Source of the DNA: Bacillota bacterium
Lineage (GTDB): Bacteria > Bacillota > Clostridia > Oscillospirales > Ruminococcaceae
Assembly (NCBI GenBank): GCA_023395435.1
Contig: JAEWZG010000127.1
Location: forward strand, 1-9,177
Length of the DNA stretch: 9,177 bases
Direction: 5' to 3'
Shown here in pieces: positions 1 to 4,865 of the stretch; within the stretch, counting starts at the first letter, position 1, and the number at the start of each line of letters is the position of its first letter. A program made the position numbers and the translations under genes. A model generated the notes under the pieces. It was not told the DNA's origin, searched no databases, and was given only the letters and a program-made list of their open reading frames with translations.

Positions 1-817
1 TGCCTTTGATAGCTTCAAAACCAGGAGCAAGAAGCTTTCTTGGGTCAAAGCCTTTACCCTGCTGATCCTTGCCAGCTTCAATATATTTTCTTGTAGCTTC
101 AGCAAATGTAAGCTGACATTCTGTGTTAACATTGATCTTAGCAACGCCAAGTGAAATTGCTTTCTTAATCATATCCTCTGGGATACCTGTACCACCGTGA
201 AGAACAAGTGGCATATCTCCTACTGCGTCTTTAACAGCAGCAAGTGTGTCAAATGAAAGACCAGCCCAGTTTTCAGGATATTTACCATGAATATTACCGA
301 TACCAGCAGCAAGCATTGTTACACCAAGGTCAGCGATAGCTTTACATTCAGCTGGGTCAGCACATTCGCCCAAACCAACAACGCCGTCTTCTTCACCGCC
401 GATTGAACCAACTTCAGCTTCAAGTGAAAGACCATTATCGTTGCAGATACCAACAAGTTCTTTTGTCTTAGCAATATTTTCTTCAATTGGATAATGTGAA
501 CCATCGAACATGATTGAAGAGAAACCAGCTTCGATACATTTCTTTGCACCTTCATATGAACCGTGGTCAAGGTGAAGAGCAACTGGAACTGTTATATTAA
601 GCTCATCGATCATTGCTTTAACCATTGCTGTTACTGTCTTAAAACCAGTCATGTATTTGCCTGCGCCCTCAGATACACCAAGAATTACAGGTGAGTTACA
701 TTCCTGAGCTGTAAGAAGAACAGCCTTTGTCCATTCAAGATTGTTGATATTGAACTGACCTACAGCATACTTGCCATCTCTTGCTTTATTAAGCATATCT
801 TTTGCAGAAACTAACAT
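1..817 (-). CDS. fba: Class II fructose-bisphosphate aldolase (3' end cut by window edge)
   Basis: Zn-dependent aldolase that reversibly splits fructose 1,6-bisphosphate into dihydroxyacetone phosphate and glyceraldehyde 3-phosphate in cytoplasmic glycolysis/gluconeogenesis. The start ATG (815-817) follows an AGGGGG ribosome binding site at 825-830. The 272 visible codons align throughout with the short (about 285-residue) Bacillus FbaA type, so only roughly 15 residues are missing. Visible signatures: YAVGQFN (18-24), SPVILGVSEGAG (42-53), HLDHGS (82-87, catalytic Asp84 and Zn ligand His85), EAEVGSIGG (133-141), GNIHG (174-178, Zn ligand His177), LVLHGGTGIP (204-213, Zn ligand His207) and INVNTE (228-233). 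The gene has its own promoter and is separated from the upstream YbjQ gene by 136 bp. A tagatose-bisphosphate aldolase of the same superfamily cannot be fully excluded, but the closeness to FbaA makes it unlikely. Confidence 0.96.
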   Translation of the reverse strand, partial: MLVSAKDMLNKARDGKYAVGQFNINNLEWTKAVLLTAQECNSPVILGVSEGAGKYMTGFKTVTAMVKAMIDELNITVPVALHLDHGSYEGAKKCIEAGFSSIMFDGSHYPIEENIAKTKELVGICNDNGLSLEAEVGSIGGEEDGVVGLGECADPAECKAIADLGVTMLAAGIGNIHGKYPENWAGLSFDTLAAVKDAVGDMPLVLHGGTGIPEDMIKKAISLGVAKINVNTECQLTFAEATRKYIEAGKDQQGKGFDPRKLLAPGFEAIKG

Positions 818-854
818 TTAATATCCCCCTAAAAAATAATAAACTTACTAAAAT

Positions 855-883
855 ATTATATAACATTATGTTGCAAATTGCAA
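855..883 (-). promoter_or_regulatory. Promoter of the aldolase gene with a TTGCAA palindrome at -35
   Basis: Reading the minus strand, a -35 box TTGCAA (878-883), a 17-bp spacer and a perfect -10 TATAAT (855-860) lie about 25 bp before the ribosome binding site of the aldolase. The -35 box forms half of the 13-bp palindrome TTGCAA-N-TTGCAA at 871-883, which could be an operator. The box sequences and spacing are seen; use as a promoter is inferred. Confidence 0.7.
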
Positions 884-953
884 ATGTTTGTTATAAAATT
901 ATCAAAACAAAATAGCTCTATAAAACTATAAACTTTTATATAATATAACCAAT

Positions 954-1265
954 TTATCTAAATTTAACTGCAGTTCCGTATGCTATAACTTCAGCAGCTC
1001 CCTGCATAACTGCAGCCGATGCATATCTTACGTTGATAATTCCATCAGCACCAAGCTGTTCTGCTTCATCGCACATTCTCTTTGTTGCCATTGCACGTGC
1101 TTCATTCATCATTTCTGTATAGCCCTTTATTTCTCCACCAACCAATGTTTTGAAACTAGCCGCAATGTCTCTTCCGAAGTTCTTTGAAAAAATCACACTA
1201 CCTTTTACAAGAGATAATGTTTCAATTTCCTTTCCTGTAATAAAATCAGTATTTACTAAGATCAT
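954..1265 (-). CDS. YbjQ/UPF0145 family protein (putative heavy-metal-binding domain)
   Basis: A 103-residue soluble protein matching the YbjQ/UPF0145 family (Pfam: putative heavy-metal-binding domain), which forms small oligomeric alpha/beta proteins of unsettled function. Family hallmarks are the N-terminal TGKEIE (10-15), GGEIKGYTEMMNEAR (43-57), LGADGIINVR (71-80) and the closing strand EVIAYGTAV (92-100). The length is normal for the family. I chose the ATG at 1263-1265 because AAGGAGG sits 8 nt upstream and the family homology begins with MILVNTDFI. A longer reading from 1310 would add 15 unrelated residues that lie inside the neighbouring gene. The first 20 bases overlap the end of the small membrane protein gene, so translation is probably coupled. 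No clear terminator is visible downstream. Metal binding rests only on the family name. Confidence 0.9.
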   Translation of the reverse strand: MILVNTDFITGKEIETLSLVKGSVIFSKNFGRDIAASFKTLVGGEIKGYTEMMNEARAMATKRMCDEAEQLGADGIINVRYASAAVMQGAAEVIAYGTAVKFR

Positions 1266-1485
1266 CTTCTTCTCCTCCTTTAATTTCATCGATACGTTCC
1301 TTTGTGACATATAAAATCATCGCTGCAAGAACAGCTGGGATAATTATAGCAAATAATAATCCTATACAATCGCTTTCATTAATACCGATAACTACACAAA
1401 CAACAGCAATAGCTATATAATATAAGAAAAAAATTATGCCAATAACTATTGGAGCTATCATTTTTCTTTTATGCATTGGTTTCAT
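1246..1485 (-). CDS. Small two-helix membrane protein ending in GEEDDLSKY
   Basis: A 79-residue protein with a basic N-terminus (K, H, K, R, K within the first 8 residues), two hydrophobic helices at about 9-33 and 41-60, and a charged tail TKERIDEIKGGEEDDLSKY. The positive-inside rule predicts both ends in the cytoplasm with a short outside loop (NESD). The ATG at 1483-1485 follows GAGGTG at 1491-1496. From memory, small clostridial membrane proteins with a near-identical C-terminus exist, so this looks like a conserved unnamed family; no function is known to me. Its stop codon lies 20 bases inside the YbjQ gene, and its codons for KGG are also the Shine-Dalgarno sequence of that gene. This tight coupling suggests the two products work together, perhaps at the membrane face. 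Its own promoter lies just upstream, at the end of the glycosylase gene. Confidence 0.85.
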   Translation of the reverse strand: MKPMHKRKMIAPIVIGIIFFLYYIAIAVVCVVIGINESDCIGLLFAIIIPAVLAAMILYVTKERIDEIKGGEEDDLSKY

Positions 1486-1503
1486 ATTATCACCTCAAAT
1501 ATA

Positions 1504-1532
1504 AGTATATCATCTGAATAATAAAAAATCAA
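1504..1532 (-). promoter_or_regulatory. Extended -10 promoter for the small membrane protein and YbjQ genes
   Basis: On the minus strand TTGATT (1527-1532) is followed by a 17-bp spacer ending in TGA and by TATACT (1504-1509), giving an extended -10 (TGnTATACT). Transcription would begin near 1497, leaving only about 12 nt before the ATG at 1485, with the ribosome binding site at the extreme 5' end. It fits exactly into the 47-bp gap after the glycosylase stop, so these two genes can be expressed independently of the glycosylase. Confidence 0.6.
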
Positions 1533-2354
1533 TTATTTGTCAGACAAGTTTCTTATATAATGGAATAAATACTGCTGTGCAATTCCTTCATAACCTTTTA
1601 TACATTCAGGAAGACCCACTGGATAATACTGCTCAATTACTCTTCTTATCCACACATCCACAGGGAAAAACTCAAGACGGTACATTCCATATAATAATGC
1701 ACAATCTGCAACTTTTACTCCAACACCACAGATTTTCATAAGTTCAGACCTTGCTTCATCAATTGGTAGTTTTGAAACGGCTTCTAAATCAATTTCTCCC
1801 GAAGCAACTTTTTTTGCTGCATCAAGGATATATCTTGCACGGAATCCCGCACGAAGTGGCTGAAAATCTTCAACAGAAAGCTTTGACAATCTTTCTGCTG
1901 ATGGGAATGTATATCCGAAATCTTTTTTGTCGCCAAAATTTTCACAAAGCCTTTCAACTATTCCTTTTATTCGCGGAATATTATTATTCTGCGAAATAAT
2001 AAATGAACATAAAGCTTCCCACTTATCCTGTTTTAATAATCTTATTCCAGGCGCAAAGGCACAGGCCTTTTTTAAAGTTTCGTCCTGAGAAAGCAATTCT
2101 TTTAATTCTCCATAATCAGTATATAAATCAAAATAGTTGCACCAATAATCAAGGAATTCTTTTTCAGAAGTATTATGTAGTATAATCAATCCATTTTCTT
2201 CGCCTATTTTCAACGACTTATCCGCAGAAAAGCCCTGATATGTATTATCTGAAATCTTTGTCCATCTGAACGCCTGCCCGCAATCAAGTGTTTCATCCAG
2301 TGTAAAATCAGGCTGATTAAGATATATATTATTGTTTTCATATTTATAATTCAT
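1533..2354 (-). CDS. ogg: 8-oxoguanine DNA glycosylase/AP lyase, OGG1 family
   Basis: Base-excision repair enzyme that removes 8-oxoguanine from DNA and nicks the abasic site. The 273-residue product has the eukaryotic-OGG1-like layout: an N-terminal domain with CGQAFRW (25-31), the DNA-contacting SQNNNI (121-126), and a helix-hairpin-helix with CGVGVKVADC (209-218). Lys214 in the latter corresponds to the Schiff-base lysine (human OGG1 K249), and Asp233 in PVDVWIRR to the catalytic aspartate (D268). It is shorter than human OGG1 but normal for the bacterial form. The start ATG (2352-2354) follows AGAAAGG at 2361-2367. It is the first gene of a minus-strand cluster, with a 47-bp gap to the small membrane protein gene, and has a good promoter. 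Oxidative DNA repair fits an anaerobe exposed to occasional oxygen. The OGG1 assignment over a generic AlkA-type glycosylase rests on the Lys214/Asp233 pair and CGQAFRW. Confidence 0.94.
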   Translation of the reverse strand: MNYKYENNNIYLNQPDFTLDETLDCGQAFRWTKISDNTYQGFSADKSLKIGEENGLIILHNTSEKEFLDYWCNYFDLYTDYGELKELLSQDETLKKACAFAPGIRLLKQDKWEALCSFIISQNNNIPRIKGIVERLCENFGDKKDFGYTFPSAERLSKLSVEDFQPLRAGFRARYILDAAKKVASGEIDLEAVSKLPIDEARSELMKICGVGVKVADCALLYGMYRLEFFPVDVWIRRVIEQYYPVGLPECIKGYEGIAQQYLFHYIRNLSDK

Positions 2355-2368
2355 AATTTGCCTTTCTA

Positions 2369-2397
2369 TTGCTATTTATAAGAATTTATATTAAAAT
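2369..2397 (+). promoter_or_regulatory. Candidate promoter of the DUF6062-like gene
   Basis: On the plus strand TTGCTA (2369-2374), a 17-bp spacer and TAAAAT (2392-2397) could drive the gene at 2465. They would overlap the divergent glycosylase promoter. The region is almost pure A+T with several TATATT alternatives, so the exact boxes are uncertain. Confidence 0.35.
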
Positions 2398-2424
2398 TAT
2401 ATATTATATTATTATTATTTTCAA
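2396..2424 (-). promoter_or_regulatory. Promoter of the OGG1-type glycosylase gene
   Basis: On the minus strand TTGAAA (2419-2424, five of six bases of the -35 consensus), a 17-bp spacer and a perfect TATAAT (2396-2401) lie in the divergent 110-bp gap. The predicted start near 2389 gives a leader of about 35 nt. This is one of the best sigma-A-type promoters in the window. Confidence 0.72.
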
Positions 2425-2464
2425 CATTATTTAATGGCAAAATCATTGCCAGAGAGGAAGTAAA

Positions 2465-3148
2465 ATGAGAGAAAGTATTTTAACTATCCCTGTAAGTGAG
2501 ATTTTTGATCCGAAATGCGGTTGTCCGATATGCAGAATGAGAGACATGCTTGAGGATAGATGCGTTGAATATATTATGGGCGCTGCCATGATGGAGCCTG
2601 ATGTGAGAATTGAAACAAACAAGCTTGGATTCTGTAAAGCGCATTTTGATAAAATGCTAAAACAAAAAAACAGGCTTTCACTTGCCTTAATACTTGAAAC
2701 GCATCTAAATGAGCTTGACGAAAAAATCATTAGTAAAAAAGGATTTTTAGAAAGTACTAATTCAAAAAAGAAAAAACTCTCAGCCGTCAACAATGATTGC
2801 TTTGTCTGCTCAAAAATAGAATGGGGCATGGAAAGGCTTCTTGAAACTGTATTTGAGCTTTATCAGAAGGAAGCTGACTTTGTCAAGCTTTTCAATGAAC
2901 AGGAAATGCTGTGCCTAAATCATTATGAGATGCTTTTAACTGCTACCCCAAGCAAACTTGCAAAAGCAAAACTTAATAGTTTTATCAATGATTGTGATAA
3001 GCTGATTAAAAAATATCTTGATGAGCTTAGAAAAGATGTTTCTCATTATTGTAAGATGTATGATTACAGAAATTCAGGTAAGGATGCTGACTGGGGAAGT
3101 TCAAAAGACTCTATTGAAAGAGCCATAAAATTCCTGACAACAAGATAA
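2465..3148 (+). CDS. DUF6062-like protein with two CxxC...CxxH modules
   Basis: A 227-residue soluble protein that I match from memory to the DUF6062 family of Clostridia; its function is unknown. The ATG follows AGAGGAAG (2452-2459) at good spacing. It carries two equivalent cysteine/histidine sets: C20-x2-C23 ... C57-x2-H60, and C112-x2-C115 ... C150-x2-H153. The distance between the two halves of each set is nearly the same (33 and 34 residues), as expected for a duplicated metal-binding (probably zinc) module. Other recognisable stretches are MEPDVRIETN (43-52) and the C-terminal YCKMYDYRN (195-203) followed by DADWGSSKDS. A lysine-rich linker (SKKKK, 100-104) joins the modules. No signal peptide or membrane helix is present. 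It is a single-gene unit, divergent from the glycosylase gene and ended by a strong terminator. Metal binding is inferred from ligand spacing. Confidence 0.88.
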   Translation: MRESILTIPVSEIFDPKCGCPICRMRDMLEDRCVEYIMGAAMMEPDVRIETNKLGFCKAHFDKMLKQKNRLSLALILETHLNELDEKIISKKGFLESTNSKKKKLSAVNNDCFVCSKIEWGMERLLETVFELYQKEADFVKLFNEQEMLCLNHYEMLLTATPSKLAKAKLNSFINDCDKLIKKYLDELRKDVSHYCKMYDYRNSGKDADWGSSKDSIERAIKFLTTR

Positions 3149-3186
3149 TTGTATAATTATCCGTTTTAGTGGACAGATAATATTTT

Positions 3187-3237
3187 AAGCGGTGAAAAAT
3201 AAGGCTTTTCGTTATTGCCTTGTTTTTTCCGCTTTTT
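3187..3237 (+). terminator. Rho-independent terminator after the DUF6062-like gene
   Basis: A long stem pairs 3187-3205 (AAGCGG, one bulged T, then GAAAAATAAGGC) with 3217-3234 through an 11-base loop, giving 18 pairs including two G-T wobbles. A run of T follows the stem (3233-3237). It lies 38 bp after the stop codon and is the clearest single-direction terminator in the window. Confidence 0.88.
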
Positions 3238-3313
3238 AATTTACAAAAATTATTTTTGCATAAAGGTTTAATTATTGGGATTTAAGAAAAAACCTATTAT
3301 TTTTGTAGAGATT

Positions 3314-3347
3314 AATATTCAGTAGTTATTATACATCAATGAATATT
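3314..3347. repeat. Inverted repeat AATATTCA / TGAATATT
   Basis: Perfect 8-bp arms at 3314-3321 and 3340-3347 flank an 18-base spacer. It lies just before the larger hairpin at 3354-3394. Because the arms are AT-rich, chance occurrence in this background is possible. Confidence 0.45.
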
Positions 3348-3353
3348 TTACTC

Positions 3354-3394
3354 CTTTTTTCCAAATTACAAAGTGTAATTTGGATTAAAAAAAG
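3354..3394. repeat. Perfect 10-bp-arm hairpin flanked by T and A runs
   Basis: CCAAATTACA (3361-3370), a 3-base AAG loop and TGTAATTTGG (3374-3383) form a perfect inverted repeat. The preceding CTTTTTT (3354-3360) can pair with AAAAAAG (3388-3394) across a 4-base bulge, extending the stem to 17 pairs. On the minus strand the arms are preceded by a T run and followed by an A run, so it is not a normal terminator in either direction. It may be an RNA structure or a binding site for a dimeric regulator. Confidence 0.7.
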
Positions 3395-3434
3395 TTATTA
3401 ACTTTACACCAAAAAAACAAATTACGTAAACAAA

Positions 3435-3511
3435 AGAGTTTTCAACGGTTTCAACAGAGTTTTCAACATTTTTTTGTTTATACTTTCAACTTTTCAACAT
3501 AGTTATTAACA
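3435..3511 (+). repeat. TTTCAAC repeat array, possibly degenerate DnaA boxes
   Basis: Five exact TTTCAAC heptamers, all on the plus strand, start at 3440, 3449, 3461, 3484 and 3492. Two of them belong to an exact 12-bp direct repeat AGAGTTTTCAAC (3435-3446 and 3456-3467) with a period of 21 bp, about two helical turns. A TTATTAACA follows at 3503-3511. TTTTCAACA matches the DnaA box TTATCCACA at 7 of 9 positions. Sites on one DNA face suggest cooperative protein binding. The array ends about 90 bp before the start of the 85-residue protein. The protein that binds it is unknown. Confidence 0.65.
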
Positions 3512-3530
3512 ATACAATGTTAAAAGTTCT

Positions 3531-3547
3531 TATACTTTCTGTATACT
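3531..3547 (+). promoter_or_regulatory. Candidate -10 boxes for the 85-residue protein gene
   Basis: Two TATACT hexamers (3531-3536 and 3542-3547) lie 11 bp apart ahead of the gene at 3601. The second has a TTAAAA at 3520-3525 with a 16-bp spacer; the first has only a poor -35 match. Start sites here would place the TTTCAAC array immediately upstream of or overlapping the promoter, a position suited to a regulator. Weak evidence. Confidence 0.35.
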
Positions 3548-3600
3548 GTTGATTTTAAGGTCAATAATTCAATAAACAAATAAATATTAAAGGTGATTTT

Positions 3601-3858
3601 ATGTTAAAAGGTATCAACAGACGAATTATCGAAATCAACAGAACAAATAATGATTATTTTGAAAAAGCAATTCTTTTCGTAAAGAGTGATAAAATCAGTT
3701 GTCCACAGCAAATGCTCACAAGCCAAGCTGATTTATTTTTAAAAGAATTTACTGCTCATAAAAAAAATAATTCTATCAAAGCACGAAGAATTATATACTT
3801 GATTGTTTTTCTATTGTTTGGAATTTTTGCATTTTTTATTTTATATTCTATTTTATAG
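3601..3858 (+). CDS. Small tail-anchored membrane protein, 85 residues
   Basis: Function not recognised. The ATG follows a good AAAGGTGAT ribosome binding site (3589-3597), supporting a real gene. Residues 1-60 are a hydrophilic, predicted cytoplasmic segment beginning MLKGINRRIIEIN with YFEKAILFVK at 19-28. Residues 63-83 form a single hydrophobic helix next to the C-terminus, preceded by the basic KARR (60-63), so the protein is probably anchored by its tail with the N-terminus inside. From memory, the opening MLKG-[IV]-N-R plus EYFEK/DYFEK resembles small unannotated proteins widespread in Oscillospiraceae, usually without the terminal helix. It appears to be transcribed alone: an unusual repeat-rich region lies upstream and rlmB downstream has its own promoter. 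No clear terminator follows; the downstream DNA is only T-rich. Confidence 0.8.
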   Translation: MLKGINRRIIEINRTNNDYFEKAILFVKSDKISCPQQMLTSQADLFLKEFTAHKKNNSIKARRIIYLIVFLLFGIFAFFILYSIL

Positions 3859-3898
3859 TCATAAAATCAGTTTTTTTGTTTTTTAAGTAAAATTACTG

Positions 3899-3928
3899 TT
3901 GTTTTTTTACAATAAAATATGCTATAAT
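3899..3928 (+). promoter_or_regulatory. Extended -10 promoter of the rlmB operon
   Basis: TTGTTT (3899-3904), an 18-bp spacer and a perfect TATAAT (3923-3928) preceded by TGC (3920-3922) form an extended -10 promoter about 55 bp before the rlmB ATG. The boxes are seen; transcription of both rlmB and the downstream 866-residue protein from here is inferred from the short gap between them. Confidence 0.72.
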
Positions 3929-3984
3929 AATATCAATATTCAATTATTGTACAAAAAAATCATTAATAAGTGGGATTTAATAAA

Positions 3985-4845
3985 ATGGAAAAAGAATATA
4001 ATAGAAAAACTTTAGATAGAAATTTTAAAAGAAACAACGATTCTGCATCATTTAAACAGAATGACAAGCATAGATTTAATAAAGAAGAACAATCAGATTT
4101 AAATGATGAAGATGTAAGCAACCTTATCGTCGGACGTAATCCTGTTCTTGAAGCATTGAAGGCAGAAAAGCTTATTGATACTATTTATGTCAATTCAGAA
4201 GCTACAGGTTCAATCGGTCATATAATTTCACTTGCAAAAGAACAAGGTATTGTTATAAAAAATGTTAATGACATAAAGCTTTCTGCAATGACAAAAGGTG
4301 CATCACATCAGGGCATTGTTGCTATTGGTGCCTGTGCTGAATATGTCAGTGTTGAAAGAATACTCGAAATTGCTCAGGAAAAGGGTGAAGAGCCTTTTAT
4401 AATTATATGTGATGAAATTGAAGATCCACATAATCTTGGTGCTATTATAAGGACTGCTGAATCAGCTGGTGCACACGGAATAATTATTCCCAAAAGACGA
4501 AGTGCTTCACTTAACCACACTGTTTTTAAAACATCTGCAGGGGCCGCCAGCTGGCTTCCTGTTGCAAGAGTATCAAATATAGTTTCAGCGATTGAAGTTC
4601 TTAAAAAGAACGGTGTTTGGATCTATGGAACAGACGCACAAGGCGAAAGCTATACATCAGCAAATCTTACTGGCAGTATAGGTCTTGTAATTGGATCTGA
4701 GGGTAATGGTATAGGAAGACTTGTAAAGGATAAATGTGACTTTCTATTGAAGCTCCCTATGTATGGGAAAATTACTTCTCTTAATGCTTCAGTTGCTGGT
4801 GGCATCTTTATGTATGAAATTGTAAGACAACGAAATAAAGCTTAA
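3985..4845 (+). CDS. rlmB: 23S rRNA (guanosine-2'-O-)-methyltransferase RlmB, SpoU/TrmH family
   Basis: SAM-dependent enzyme that methylates the 2'-O of a guanosine (G2251 in E. coli numbering) in the peptidyl-transferase P-loop of 23S rRNA. The 286-residue product has a substrate-binding N-domain with LIVGRNPVLEAL (47-58) and SHQGIVA (107-113), then a SPOUT domain. SPOUT motif 1 is DPHNLGAIIRTAESAGA (147-163) with catalytic Arg156. Motif 2 is VIGSEGNGI (235-243). Motif 3 is LPMYGKITSLNASVAGGI (257-274), part of the trefoil knot. The first 46 residues are an extra polar, Asn/Lys-rich tail that most RlmB proteins lack or have shorter. I chose the ATG at 3985. The GTG at 3970 has no ribosome binding site, and the AGTGGGAT around it serves the ATG. 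The stop lies 20 bp before the next gene, implying an operon. Confidence 0.95.
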   Translation: MEKEYNRKTLDRNFKRNNDSASFKQNDKHRFNKEEQSDLNDEDVSNLIVGRNPVLEALKAEKLIDTIYVNSEATGSIGHIISLAKEQGIVIKNVNDIKLSAMTKGASHQGIVAIGACAEYVSVERILEIAQEKGEEPFIIICDEIEDPHNLGAIIRTAESAGAHGIIIPKRRSASLNHTVFKTSAGAASWLPVARVSNIVSAIEVLKKNGVWIYGTDAQGESYTSANLTGSIGLVIGSEGNGIGRLVKDKCDFLLKLPMYGKITSLNASVAGGIFMYEIVRQRNKA

Positions 4846-4865
4846 TATTAAAGGAGTTGATACGG

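Larger units (their letters stand above)
3238..3600. other. Long AT-rich non-coding region with structured repeats
   Basis: These 363 bp between the terminator and the next ribosome binding site contain no convincing gene on either strand. They hold two inverted repeats (3314-3347 and 3354-3394), a TTTCAAC repeat array (3435-3511), the 8-bp palindrome TTACGTAA (3422-3429) and possible -10 boxes. The density of symmetric elements suggests a regulatory region or a small structured RNA. I recognise no known riboswitch or RNA family. Confidence 0.6.

Noticed and set aside
890..953. Terminator after the YbjQ gene
   Set aside because: A 7-bp stem (TATAAAA/TTTTATA) can be drawn but is entirely A-T with no proper T run, so it is too weak to report.
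954..1310. Longer YbjQ reading from the ATG at 1310
   Set aside because: The extra 15 residues lie inside the small membrane protein gene and do not fit the family start; the AGGAGG-led ATG at 1265 does.
2443..2829. 128-residue open frame on the minus strand under the DUF6062-like gene
   Set aside because: Antisense shadow: no ribosome binding site and Ser/Leu/Phe-rich composition typical of reversed Lys/Glu-rich coding DNA.
3435..3511. CRISPR array
   Set aside because: Repeats are only 7-12 bp, irregularly spaced by 8-23 bp and without spacers of uniform length.
3420..3600. Chromosomal replication origin
   Set aside because: The repeats only resemble DnaA boxes at 7 of 9 positions, and no dnaA, dnaN, gyrase or rpmH gene is nearby; kept only as a repeat-array finding.
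3970..3984. GTG start for rlmB at 3970
   Set aside because: No ribosome binding site precedes it, and the sequence around it is itself the binding site for the ATG at 3985.
4857..4865. TTG start at 4857 for the pseudo-ATPase
   Set aside because: It directly abuts AAGGAG with no spacing; the in-frame TTG at 4866 has the expected nine-base gap.
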